64,000 nucleotides of DNA from the NCBI RefSeq assembly GCF_003388735.1, contig NZ_QUBQ01000008.1, positions 62,001-126,000 on the forward strand, in the 5' to 3' direction. This DNA is from Paenibacillus paeoniae. Its GTDB lineage: Bacteria; Bacillota; Bacilli; Paenibacillales; Paenibacillaceae. The notes under the pieces are model-generated. The model did no database searches. It had not been told where the DNA came from and worked only from the letters and a program-made list of their open reading frames with translations. Shown here one piece after another: positions 6,014-14,442 of this stretch. Position numbers and translations under genes: made by a program. Position 1 is the first letter of the stretch. Each line of letters begins with the position of its first letter.

Positions 6014-7108
6014 CTAAATACCTAATAATTCGGCATAAATCGACCTTGCTCTTGCCGAATCTTCGGTCCCTTGGACGATAGCGCGTCCATCGGGAAATAA
6101 AACAAAGGTCACGTCACCTGCTAATTGAAGTTTGAGAAGATAGGGATTTTGATAGACTTGACCCATTACGGACAGCCTGCCCGCCATGTCATCCAGGTTC
6201 AGATGAGCGGATACACCGGGAGTTAGCTGGACGGATTGGCGACCACATAGAGCGGTTGCGACCGTCTCGCGATCTTGCCGATTCAGGAACTCGTATCGAT
6301 GATGATCTCCGCAGGCAGGGCAATCGCTTCTCCTTGCCTGGTCAATGTTGATTGGCAGCCAGGCATGATTCCACAGATCTACCTGAAAAAGCGTACGATG
6401 GAGCGCATCCCGATTGCCGGACAATAGCTTGATTGCATCAGTCGCTTGGACTGATGCGATAATGTCGACGATCGGGGAGATGACGCCTGCTGTCTCACAG
6501 CTGTCTGTTGCACCCGGAGCGGGAGGTTCAGGAAACAAGCAGCGATAACAGGCGGTCTCATGCGGGATAACCGTCATCGTCATGCCGCTCGCGCCAACTG
6601 CCCCGCCATATATCCACGGGGTGCCAGATTGCAAACTAAAATCATTGATTAAGTAACGAACAGAGAAGTTGTCTGTACCGTCCAAAATGAGATCGACGCC
6701 TTCGAGCCATTGGGACGCATTGGCGGAACTCAAATCGGTCATTACAGGCTCCACAGTAACGGAACTGTTAATGGCTCTTAAACGGCTGGCTGCTGCTGCT
6801 GCTTTCGGCAGCATCTCATTGGCATCCTGCTCGGTGTATAGCATCTGCCGCTGCAGGTTGCTCCACTCCACAATATCCCGATCAATAAGACGGGTATAGC
6901 CGACGCCTGCCCGTACCAAGTGCTGGGCAAGCACAGACCCAAGAGCGCCCATACCGACGATAGCAATTCGGGATCGCTCAAGCTGGTTTTGCCCCTCTAG
7001 CCCAATGTGGCTGTACCGAATTTGCCTCGAATAACGATCCCCAATGGAGGAGCGTCCGAGGGTTGTATGTTGGATATGTGTATCCGATGGTTGTGAGTGA
7101 TTTGTCAT
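6014..7108 (-). CDS. moeB: MoeB/ThiF-type sulfur-carrier adenylyltransferase
   Basis: 364 residues from the ATG at 7108, preceded by AGGAGG. It has the E1-like Rossmann motif IAIVGMGALGS, the Arg finger region NLQRQMLY, GTDNFSVRYL and the Cys site CETAGVISP. Two CxxC pairs (CYRC, CPAC) would hold zinc. A C-terminal extension of about 90 residues (ALCGRQSVQL...LFPDGRAIVQG) is shared with the ThiF at 16193. It lies 14 bp after the moaD-moaE fusion, so it probably adenylates the MoaD C-terminus for molybdopterin synthase; cross-action on ThiS is possible. Confidence 0.85.
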   Translation of the reverse strand: MTNHSQPSDTHIQHTTLGRSSIGDRYSRQIRYSHIGLEGQNQLERSRIAIVGMGALGSVLAQHLVRAGVGYTRLIDRDIVEWSNLQRQMLYTEQDANEMLPKAAAAASRLRAINSSVTVEPVMTDLSSANASQWLEGVDLILDGTDNFSVRYLINDFSLQSGTPWIYGGAVGASGMTMTVIPHETACYRCLFPEPPAPGATDSCETAGVISPIVDIIASVQATDAIKLLSGNRDALHRTLFQVDLWNHAWLPINIDQARRSDCPACGDHHRYEFLNRQDRETVATALCGRQSVQLTPGVSAHLNLDDMAGRLSVMGQVYQNPYLLKLQLAGDVTFVLFPDGRAIVQGTEDSARARSIYAELLGI

Positions 7109-7122
7109 GAACGCGCCTCCTG

Positions 7123-7860
7123 CTATTCCGGCAGTGGAACGGTCGGATTCCAGGGCCCTAGCTGATGGCCCTTCCACTCGGAGCCATCCGCCCAAATTTC
7201 TTTTTTCCAGATGGGCACAATCTGCTTGAGACGTTCGATGGCATAGCGGCTTGCCTCATAACAGTCCTCTCTGTGAGGTGCGGATACAGCAATGACAACG
7301 CTGATTTCGGCTAGGCTAACGACGCCGGTACGGTGGCTTATCGCACAGCGTGATCCTGGCCAACGCACACCAATTTCATCACCGATCTGGCGCATCATGG
7401 CGACGGCCATAGGTTCATAAGCTTCGTACTCCAGCCGGACGGTTTGTTGGCCTTGCGTCCATTCTCTAGTTGTGCCCACGAACACGATGGAGGCGCCATG
7501 ATCCTTCGTAATGACTTTGCGCAGCACCTCTTCGGAATGCAGCGGTTCTCCGGTTACCAGGTAGAGCTCGACGCCCTCTGTCTTGGCGCTTTCATGCATC
7601 GTCCCTCCGCCGCCGGAGACAGGAGGGAGCAGCGCAAGCTCGTCCTCGGCACGTACCGTTGTCTCATCCGCTGCATAGGCGTGGTTCCGGGCGACGAATG
7701 AGATGCCAAGGATGCTGGAATGCTCAGGATAGGCGGCAGCCAATCGTTCCTTGAGCTCCTTGGCGGTCAGCTCGGCAACAGGCAGGTTCAGCGTCAGCCG
7801 GGAGGTTGCAAGACGCTCCTGGAGACCGGCAAAAAGATTTATTTTCCAATGAAAATCCAT
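7123..7860 (-). CDS. MoaD-MoaE fusion, molybdopterin synthase
   Basis: 245 residues. Residues 1-86 are a MoaD-like ubiquitin fold ending LALLPPVSGGGG. Residues from about 97 are MoaE, with HREDCYEASRYAIERLK and the catalytic lysines in WKKEIW (about 219-220). Molybdopterin synthase turns precursor Z (cPMP) into molybdopterin using a thiocarboxylate on the terminal Gly-Gly of MoaD. In a fusion that Gly-Gly is internal. In the mycobacterial fusion MoaX the chain is known to be cut after Gly-Gly, and the four Gly here suggest the same. The start follows a divergent gap shared with moaA. Confidence 0.85.
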   Translation of the reverse strand: MDFHWKINLFAGLQERLATSRLTLNLPVAELTAKELKERLAAAYPEHSSILGISFVARNHAYAADETTVRAEDELALLPPVSGGGGTMHESAKTEGVELYLVTGEPLHSEEVLRKVITKDHGASIVFVGTTREWTQGQQTVRLEYEAYEPMAVAMMRQIGDEIGVRWPGSRCAISHRTGVVSLAEISVVIAVSAPHREDCYEASRYAIERLKQIVPIWKKEIWADGSEWKGHQLGPWNPTVPLPE

Positions 7861-7963
7861 GTATGTAAACCTCTCGAATGTATGACGTTCAGTTGTCTCT
7901 AGAATACCATATAACCGAAAAAAATGTTATGCTTGTAGGTACGAATAGAAGGGGGGGAGCAGC

Positions 7964-8962
7964 ATGAAAGCACTTAAGGACCGTTTTGGTCGTACGCATA
8001 ATTATTTGCGGATTTCGGTAACGGATCGTTGCAATCTGCGCTGCGTCTATTGCATGCCGGAGGAAGGCGTGGCATTCACGGAAGCTTCCCATCTGCTTAC
8101 GTACGATCAGATCGCTGAAGTCGTAGAGGTCGGTGCTTCGCTCGGTATTACGAAGCTCCGGATTACAGGGGGCGAGCCGCTTGTTCGTCCGGACCTGCAT
8201 ACATTGATAGCTAGATTGTCGGGCATTCCCGGCATTGAAGATATAGCACTTACCACGAACGGGGTATTCCTGGCAAAGCAGGCGCAAGCCTTAAAGGATG
8301 CGGGACTCACTCGTGTCAACATTAGTCTCGATACTCTCGACCCGAGCAGGTTCGCTTTCATTGCGCGACGCGCTGAGCTGCGCAGGGTACTTGAAGGCAT
8401 AGAGGCGGCTGCGGTGGCAGGCTTCCATCCCATCAAGCTGAATTGTGTGCTGCTGAAAAATGTGAATGAAGACGAAATTGCGGAATTTTTGAGAATGGCG
8501 TACGAGAAGCCGCTTCATGTACGGTTCATTGAATATATGCCGATAGGTCATGCGGATGATAATTGGAGAAATCATTACTTGCCGTTGTCACGGGTTCTGG
8601 ATATTGCCAACGAACGGTATGTGATCGCAAGGCGCGAAGATGTGAAAGGAAACGGACCGTCGGAAGATTGGGAAATCGAGGGCGGTGTCGGCTCCTTCGG
8701 GTTAATTCATCCTATCAGCGATCACTTCTGCAAGAGCTGCAACCGGCTGCGATTGACGGCTGATGGCGGCTTGAAGCCATGTCTATATTGGATGGATGAG
8801 CTTAATGTGAAGGGTGCTTTGGGCGATACTGCTGCGATGAGAGAGATCTTCGCGAAGGCTATGGATATTAAGCCGGAAAATCATGAGATGGCGGCCAAGC
8901 TGGCCGATACAGCCTTGTCGCATGTGCCGACGGAACGGCGTATGTCGCAAATTGGCGGCTGA
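7964..8962 (+). CDS. moaA: GTP 3',8-cyclase MoaA (radical SAM)
   Basis: 332 residues. This is the first step of molybdenum cofactor synthesis, turning GTP into the cyclic pterin precursor. The N-terminal radical SAM cluster C23-x3-C27-x2-C30, the RITGGEP motif, the second Fe-S site C256-x2-C259-x13-C273, and the C-terminal double Gly needed for activity are all present. The ribosome site GGGGGGAG lies before the ATG. It is divergent from moaD-moaE/moeB across about 100 bp. Molybdate transport and moaC/mog genes are not in this window. Confidence 0.93.
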   Translation: MKALKDRFGRTHNYLRISVTDRCNLRCVYCMPEEGVAFTEASHLLTYDQIAEVVEVGASLGITKLRITGGEPLVRPDLHTLIARLSGIPGIEDIALTTNGVFLAKQAQALKDAGLTRVNISLDTLDPSRFAFIARRAELRRVLEGIEAAAVAGFHPIKLNCVLLKNVNEDEIAEFLRMAYEKPLHVRFIEYMPIGHADDNWRNHYLPLSRVLDIANERYVIARREDVKGNGPSEDWEIEGGVGSFGLIHPISDHFCKSCNRLRLTADGGLKPCLYWMDELNVKGALGDTAAMREIFAKAMDIKPENHEMAAKLADTALSHVPTERRMSQIGG

Positions 8963-9058
8963 CGACTAGCTGTACCTGACCCCGTATGTATTTTCGCCAA
9001 CAGCGAATAAGAAGTAAGAAACGTGAACAGATGGATGCGACAGGGAGGCTGGTTGAAG

Positions 9059-10498
9059 TTGACGGAAGCCATGCATGCACAGTTGGTGCTTCTGCACAGC
9101 AATGATATTCATAGCCGGCTGGAGAACGCCGCCCGTATCGCCTCCATCATCGCGGATGAGCGAAGAGTAATGGGTGCTCACCGCGTGCTTGCCGTCGATA
9201 TCGGCGATCATATGGATCGCATGAGAATGGAGACGGAGGGCAGCGAAGGCAAGGTGAATCTGGCGCTGCTGCAGGAGGCGGGTTATGAAGCGATTACACT
9301 GGGCAATAACGAAGGGCTGACGTATACAAGCGCAGCGCTGGATGAATTGTACAGCTCTCCTTCTCCGTTTGCGGTCGTATGCGCCAATATGAAGCTCGAT
9401 AGCACGGGGGAGAGGCCGGAGTGGATGCAGCCCGGTATTGTGCTGGAGAAAAACGGCCTAACCATCGGTTTGGTTGGAGCCACTGCGAACTTTGCTCCTT
9501 TCTACAAGCTGCTTGGCTGGACGACGACTCCGCCTCTTGAAGCGATCCGGGAGCAGGTTAATCGGCTTCGGAGTCGCTGTGACGTCATGGTCGTGATGTC
9601 TCATCTTGGTTTGCCGCTTGACCGCCAGATGGCGGAAGAGGTGCCAGGCATTGATCTGATCTTGGGCGCTCATACCCACCATCTGCTTGAGGAGCCGATT
9701 GTGATAGGCGAGACGACGATATGTGCGGCTGGAAAGTTCGGCGATTATGTCGGACGTGTGGAAATTGGGCTGGACCAGAGGAGCGGTCGCCCGATCTTCA
9801 ATGCCTGTTGCCTGCCGACAGGAGCCTACGCGGAGCGGCCGGAAGCGGCATCCATTATTCATACGCATGGTATGGAAGCGAAGCTGCGGCTTGGCCAAGT
9901 GCTGGCCACGCTTAACCATCCGCTGCCTGCGCGTGTGGACCGTGAATCGGCGCTTCCCAACTTGCTTGCTGCGGGGCTGCGCCGACTGGCGAAAGCGGAA
10001 ATCGGTATCGTCAATGCCGGTCAAGTGCTCGGAGGCTTGGCTATTGGCGATGTATCGGCAGGGGAGCTTCACGCGCTTTGCCCGTCGCCTATTAATCCTT
10101 GTCGAATGATGATAGCAGGGATCCATTTGCGCGAAGCACTGGAGCAGTCGCTGCTGGACGATTATGTATTCAAGCCGATTAGAGGCTTTGGCTTTAGAGG
10201 CGAGGTGCTGGGCATGCTTGCGGTAGACGGGTTGTCGATTACTTACGATGCCAGCCGTCCTCCCATGTACCGGATTGTACATATGGAAGTGAACGGCGAG
10301 CCGTTCCGGGATGAGCAGGTGTATGCGGTTGGCTCCATCGATATGTTCAGCTTTCGGGCTGGCTATGAATCACTCGCCAACGCTGAGAGCTACAGCTTTT
10401 TTTTGCCGGAGTTTATTCGGGATATTATTGCAGGCGAGCTCTTGTCCGAGAGTGCTTTGGCTAGCTGCCATGGGCTCAGATGGCAGTCCTTGGCGTAA
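9059..10498 (+). CDS. YunD-like metallophosphoesterase / 5'-nucleotidase
   Basis: About 480 residues from a proposed TTG at 9059, chosen because GGGAGG (9043-9048) fits it at ten bases; a GTG at 9023 has only a weak site. Metal-binding motifs of the calcineurin/5'-nucleotidase fold appear in order: LLHSNDIHS, DIGDHMDR, LGNNE, VMSHLG and GAHTHH. A C-terminal 5'-nucleotidase domain follows. There is no signal peptide, so it should act in the cytosol, as Bacillus YunD does. Substrate is unknown. It follows moaA by about 100 bp and may be read through from it. Confidence 0.8.
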   Translation: MTEAMHAQLVLLHSNDIHSRLENAARIASIIADERRVMGAHRVLAVDIGDHMDRMRMETEGSEGKVNLALLQEAGYEAITLGNNEGLTYTSAALDELYSSPSPFAVVCANMKLDSTGERPEWMQPGIVLEKNGLTIGLVGATANFAPFYKLLGWTTTPPLEAIREQVNRLRSRCDVMVVMSHLGLPLDRQMAEEVPGIDLILGAHTHHLLEEPIVIGETTICAAGKFGDYVGRVEIGLDQRSGRPIFNACCLPTGAYAERPEAASIIHTHGMEAKLRLGQVLATLNHPLPARVDRESALPNLLAAGLRRLAKAEIGIVNAGQVLGGLAIGDVSAGELHALCPSPINPCRMMIAGIHLREALEQSLLDDYVFKPIRGFGFRGEVLGMLAVDGLSITYDASRPPMYRIVHMEVNGEPFRDEQVYAVGSIDMFSFRAGYESLANAESYSFFLPEFIRDIIAGELLSESALASCHGLRWQSLA

Positions 10499-10584
10499 TA
10501 ATGTCGCAATAAAAAGATATATTGGCGTTTTCTGTCGAAAAATTAGGATAAAATGGTTGAAAAATTACGCATTTTCACGTAAAT

Positions 10585-10612
10585 TAAAAATAAAAGCGGT
10601 TTACTCCGATAA
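10585..10612 (+). promoter_or_regulatory. Sigma-D-like (motility) promoter
   Basis: TAAA (10585-10588), 16 bp, then TCCGATAA (10605-10612). This agrees with the sigma-D pattern TAAA-N15-GCCGATAA except for the first base of the -10 and one base of spacing. It lies 38 bp before the HD-GYP start, which would tie that enzyme to the motility regulon. Confidence 0.5.
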
Positions 10613-10650
10613 ATATTGTATTGACGACATAGAGGGGAAGGACCGAGAAA

Positions 10651-11769
10651 ATGCGTTTGCTACCGATTTCGCAGTGTGCGCCTGGAATGAAACTGGCCAA
10701 GAAGATTTTTTCCGCAGACGGTATAGTCCTTCTTAGCAATCATATGGAATTAACGACGCGTCTCATTGTGCGGCTTGAGCAATGCGGCGTTCAATATGTA
10801 TATATTGAAGATCCAAGAACGGCAGATGTGGAATTCGAACCTATTATTAGCGAGGATACGTTCCGGATGGCCATCAAGGAAATTCGTACGAACTTCCGCG
10901 AGATGATGGATCGTCCCAAGCGGCGAAAGGGAGCGACGTATCCTTATATCGCTCAGCCGTTCAAAAATTTGATGAATTCCATTATGGACGATTTGTCGAA
11001 TCATAAAGATGCCATGATTATGCTGATGAACATGGGAACTGTCGATCACTATCTGTTCCAGCATTCGTTGAATGTATGTGTTTATACAACGCTGCTTGGC
11101 TTGTCGAACGGTTACTCGCGAGATGAAGTGATGACGCTTGGCATGGGAGCGTTGCTTCATGATATCGGCAAAACACAAATTTCGACGAACGTGCTCACGA
11201 AGCCGGGAACGCTCAGCGTGGACGAGTTCGAGATGATGAAGCGGCACGCCCAGTTCGGCTACGAGCTGCTTAAGGATGAGCCCAACCTGCCGCTCCTGGT
11301 TGCGCATTGCGCGTTTCAGCATCATGAGCGCCTGGACGGAAGCGGATATCCAAGAGGAATCAAAGGCGATGAAATCCATGACTATGCGAAGTGGATCGGT
11401 CTTGTCGACTCCTATGATGCAATGACGACCAATCGGGTTTATCGAGAACCAATGCTCCCTCATCACGCGATGGAGAGGCTGTATGCCGGCACAGGAACGC
11501 TATACGAGCAGCGTATGCTCCAGTTGTTCCGCGATAAAGTGGCGATCTATCCCATCGGCATTTCCGTCAAGCTGCATACAGGCGAGAGTGGCGTAGTCGT
11601 CGACCTGAATAATAGTTACCCGCACCGGCCTATCGTACGCGTCTTGTACAATGAAGCTGGCGAGGAGCTGAAAGTTCCATATGAGGTGGACTTGTCGAAG
11701 CAATTGACCGTCATGATTGTTGGCGTGAACGACGAGGAAAAGAACGTGCCGCTTGTATCCGGCATTTAA
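10651..11769 (+). CDS. HD-GYP domain cyclic-di-GMP phosphodiesterase
   Basis: 372 residues, with GAGGGGAAGG before the ATG. The first 100 residues form the variable N-terminal domain (MRLLPISQCAPGMKLAKKIF start). The HD-GYP core follows with FQHSLNVCVYT, LLHDIGKTQIS, KRHAQFGYELL, FQHHERLDGSGYPRG and GLVDSYDAMTTNRVYR, so all usual metal ligands are kept. The C-terminal 75 residues (YPIGISVKLHTGESGVVVD) are a small beta domain typical of these Bacillales proteins. It is soluble and likely cytosolic. A sigma-D-like promoter and a terminator at 11792 define a single-gene unit. Confidence 0.88.
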   Translation: MRLLPISQCAPGMKLAKKIFSADGIVLLSNHMELTTRLIVRLEQCGVQYVYIEDPRTADVEFEPIISEDTFRMAIKEIRTNFREMMDRPKRRKGATYPYIAQPFKNLMNSIMDDLSNHKDAMIMLMNMGTVDHYLFQHSLNVCVYTTLLGLSNGYSRDEVMTLGMGALLHDIGKTQISTNVLTKPGTLSVDEFEMMKRHAQFGYELLKDEPNLPLLVAHCAFQHHERLDGSGYPRGIKGDEIHDYAKWIGLVDSYDAMTTNRVYREPMLPHHAMERLYAGTGTLYEQRMLQLFRDKVAIYPIGISVKLHTGESGVVVDLNNSYPHRPIVRVLYNEAGEELKVPYEVDLSKQLTVMIVGVNDEEKNVPLVSGI

Positions 11770-11791
11770 CACATTAAGATTGAAATTAGAG

Positions 11792-11812
11792 GGAGCCGAG
11801 AGGCTCCTTTTT
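11792..11812 (+). terminator. Rho-independent terminator
   Basis: GGAGCC-GAGA-GGCTCC followed by TTTTT, ending the HD-GYP gene. Confidence 0.85.
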
Positions 11813-11818
11813 CTTCAT

Positions 11819-11847
11819 TTGCTTCCTGTACCGTCTGACATTACAAT
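11819..11847 (+). promoter_or_regulatory. Sigma-A-like promoter of the YfkAB-type gene
   Basis: TTGCTT (11819-11824), 17 bp, TACAAT (11842-11847), starting right after the preceding terminator. Confidence 0.55.
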
Positions 11848-11893
11848 GGTAGAGATGCGTTATTACGAGATTAAGAAGTCAGGTGTTGAACAG

Positions 11894-13051
11894 ATGAACA
11901 TGCTACATACACAAAACAACCAATATCGAGGCAATACTGCCATTCAGCTTGCCCCGCTATCCCCCGTGAACGATCCATGGGATCCCATTGGCTCCCTTAG
12001 CCGGTACGGCGGTCATCGCTTGACCAGTGTCGAGATGACGGTCACCAATCTGTGCAATATGCGATGCGAGCATTGTGCGGTCGGCGATACGCTTGTGATG
12101 GCCGAACCGGATAAAATTCCGATAGGAGAGATGATTCGCAGGCTTGAAGAAGTGGAGCATCTGGAGACGATCAGCATTACAGGCGGCGAGCCTACATTCT
12201 CGAACCGTACGGTGAAGGAGTACATGGTTCCTTTGCTCCAATACGCCCGCAGCAGAGGCGTTCGGTCACAGATCAACTCCAATGTAACGCTGCCTTATAG
12301 CCGATATGAGCAGCTTGCTCCGTTTCTGGATGTGATGCATATCTCCTTTAATTATACGAGTGCGGAAGACTTTCATCAGATCGGATTTGCCAAAGCCGGC
12401 CACAGTGTTTCACTAGAGGCGGCAGCCAAATTATATGATCGGATGATTGACAATGCTCAGCGGCTAAGCGATGCGGGTGTACTTGTATCTGCCGAATCGA
12501 TGATCAATTATCGCACGCATGACAAAATCGACGAAATTCATCAGTTGATTGTGGATATGGGCTGCCAGCGTCATGAAGTCCATCCGATGTATCCAAGCTC
12601 GTTCGCCAAGGATCTGCCGGTCATTACGAGGGAGCAGATGCGGCGCTCAATCGAGCTGCTTCTCAACAGTCGTGATTCCAATGTATGGATGCTGTTCGGG
12701 ACGCTGCCCTTCTACCAATGCAGCGACAATAAACAGGAGCGCGATCTGCTGACGCGGTTGGCCAATGAGCGGAACGTTACGGTACGGAACGATCCTGACG
12801 GACGTAACCGGCTGAATGTCAACTTATTTTCCGGTGACGTGTTCGTAACCGACTTCTCTGATGTTCCTTCCTTCGGCAATATCGCCGATTCGAGGCTTGA
12901 TGAGTTGTTCGACAGATGGCTGAAGCATCCGCTGGCTCAAGGCGTAAATTGCCATTGTCCGGCTGCTTCGTGCTGTGGTCCGAATCTGCTTGTCAAAGAT
13001 ATGTATTACAAGGATGTTAATTTCCACATGAGAAGCGCCATATTGGAATAG
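11894..13051 (+). CDS. YfkAB-type radical SAM protein with CxCxxxxC motif
   Basis: About 386 residues from the ATG at 11894 (AGGTG eight bases upstream); the open frame reaches back through the terminator, so earlier starts are excluded. The radical SAM motif CNMRCEHC and SITGGEPTF are near the N-terminus, and NCHCPAASCC near the end is the CxCxxxxC-type auxiliary cluster site. In Bacillus the family is YfkA/YfkB, of unknown reaction. The next gene, a YtvI-like membrane protein, starts 24 bp downstream and is probably co-transcribed. Confidence 0.85.
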   Translation: MNMLHTQNNQYRGNTAIQLAPLSPVNDPWDPIGSLSRYGGHRLTSVEMTVTNLCNMRCEHCAVGDTLVMAEPDKIPIGEMIRRLEEVEHLETISITGGEPTFSNRTVKEYMVPLLQYARSRGVRSQINSNVTLPYSRYEQLAPFLDVMHISFNYTSAEDFHQIGFAKAGHSVSLEAAAKLYDRMIDNAQRLSDAGVLVSAESMINYRTHDKIDEIHQLIVDMGCQRHEVHPMYPSSFAKDLPVITREQMRRSIELLLNSRDSNVWMLFGTLPFYQCSDNKQERDLLTRLANERNVTVRNDPDGRNRLNVNLFSGDVFVTDFSDVPSFGNIADSRLDELFDRWLKHPLAQGVNCHCPAASCCGPNLLVKDMYYKDVNFHMRSAILE

Positions 13052-13075
13052 AACTTAAGAAAGGAGGGGTACGGT

Positions 13076-14107
13076 ATGTCCATTCGAGCGATTGTGTCAA
13101 TCGCAGTCGGTCTGCTCCTGATTTACTTGATGTTTACGGTTGGAGCTCCGTTCTTGCTGGCGCTCGTTGTTGCGATATTTCTTGAGCCGCTGAACGGGCT
13201 GCTTATGAAGCGCCTTAAAGTAAATAGGCTTGTCGCAGCGATCATATCAAGTACGTTGTTCACAATCATCCTGCTTGGGCTCATCGTCTTGCTTGGCATC
13301 AAAATTATTGCAGAGCTGATCGCTTTCCTGGAGAGGGTGCCGCATTACTTCGAGAATGCGAGTCAGTACGTGGATCAGCTTCTGGTCGATGCAAGAGGAA
13401 TGTATCAGAACATGCCGCCGGATGTGATAGCTACATTGGAAAACTACTTGCTGAAGCTGACGGATACGATTACGTCGGTGGTTGGCAAGCTGTCCTCTAC
13501 CGTTGTCGCGTTTGCGTCTACGCTTCCGGGTATGTTTATTTTCTTCATCGTGTTCCTTGTGGCCGTCTATATGTTCAGCTTTAGTCTGAATACGCTGAAA
13601 GTATCGTTTCTATCATTCTTTGATGAATCGTCCCGTTCACAAGTCGATCAGGTGCTTAATAATTTGAGAAAGTCGATCTTCGGCTTCCTTCGTTCGCAAA
13701 TTATTTTGAGCGGACTGACGTACATCATTTCACTGGCGGGCTTGTTGATCCTGGGTGTGAAGTATCCGATGGCGATCGCGCTCCTTATCATTGTGGTTGA
13801 TATCTTGCCAATTCTGGGAACAGGCTCTGTCTTGGTTCCATGGGCGACGTATCTGCTCTTGACTGGCGATATGTATACCGGTGTTGGCCTCATTGTACTG
13901 TTCCTGTTCATTACCGTATTCCGCCGTATTATCGAGCCGAAAGTATTGGGTGACTCCATCGGGATCGGCGCTCTGCCCGCACTGGTCAGCTTGTATGTCG
14001 GCTTCAAGTTGGTCGGCGTGATTGGCGTATTTATCGGTCCTTTGGTCGTTATTATTTACATGGCGGCAAGGCAAGCGGGATTGTTCCAGCAAAAAATCAA
14101 ACTGTAA
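13076..14107 (+). CDS. AI-2E family transporter, YtvI-like
   Basis: 343 residues, AAAGGAGG before the ATG. About seven to eight hydrophobic segments surround a polar loop (residues 80-150), the plan of the PerM/AI-2E exporter family. The conserved stretch VDILPILGTGSVLVPWA and the PKVLGDSIGIGALPALVSLY segment support the call. In Bacilli the closest type is YtvI, a sporulation-associated membrane protein of unknown substrate. The name AI-2E is historical and does not prove a signalling role. Confidence 0.83.
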   Translation: MSIRAIVSIAVGLLLIYLMFTVGAPFLLALVVAIFLEPLNGLLMKRLKVNRLVAAIISSTLFTIILLGLIVLLGIKIIAELIAFLERVPHYFENASQYVDQLLVDARGMYQNMPPDVIATLENYLLKLTDTITSVVGKLSSTVVAFASTLPGMFIFFIVFLVAVYMFSFSLNTLKVSFLSFFDESSRSQVDQVLNNLRKSIFGFLRSQIILSGLTYIISLAGLLILGVKYPMAIALLIIVVDILPILGTGSVLVPWATYLLLTGDMYTGVGLIVLFLFITVFRRIIEPKVLGDSIGIGALPALVSLYVGFKLVGVIGVFIGPLVVIIYMAARQAGLFQQKIKL

Positions 14108-14114
14108 GAAGAGG

Positions 14115-14144
14115 TTGACACCCGTTGTCAATCGGCGTTATAGT
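14115..14144 (+). promoter_or_regulatory. Promoter of the thiamine operon
   Basis: TTGACA (14115-14120), 18 bp, TATAGT (14139-14144), ending 12 bp before the riboswitch. Confidence 0.7.
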
Positions 14145-14156
14145 CTAACAAGGAAA

Positions 14157-14245
14157 TCCACTAGGGGCGCCGAAAGGCTGAGATAAAGCATTTGCTTTGG
14201 TCCCTTTGAACCTGATCTGGGTCATGCCAGCGTAGGAAAGTGGGA
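14157..14245 (+). ncRNA. TPP riboswitch (THI element)
   Basis: The conserved parts of the thiamine pyrophosphate aptamer are present in order: GGGGCGC, GGCTGAGA, CCCTTTGAACCTGATCTGG and GCCAGCGTAGGAAAGTGG, with P1 formed by CCAC/GTGG at the ends. It senses TPP and should switch off the thi operon when thiamine is plentiful, acting through the hairpin at 14401-14439. Confidence 0.95.
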
Positions 14246-14400
14246 CAATCGGCTAAGCTTATGTCAGCCGAATATAACACGCGCGGAACTGTGTATGATG
14301 CGCCATGAATGTATGCTTCACACCTACTCTGGCTGTGCAGCAAGCTTCATTGGCCGAGTCCGCTGCGGCGTCCTCTAACTTTCTTATATGTCTGTGTATG

Positions 14401-14439
14401 CCTCCAGGTGGAATTCCAATTCCATTTAGGAGGTTTTTT
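14401..14439 (+). terminator. Riboswitch terminator that also covers the thiC ribosome site
   Basis: CCTCC pairs with GGAGG (14429-14433) around an inner TGGAATT/AATTCCA stem, followed by six T. The same GGAGG is the only ribosome site of thiC, nine bases before its ATG at 14443. Folding would therefore stop transcription and also hide the start of any read-through transcript. Confidence 0.8.
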
Positions 14440-14442
14440 GTT

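Noticed and set aside
9458..10282. 274-codon minus-strand frame opposite the YunD-like gene
   Set aside because: The plus strand carries all metallophosphoesterase motifs; the antisense frame is unnaturally basic.
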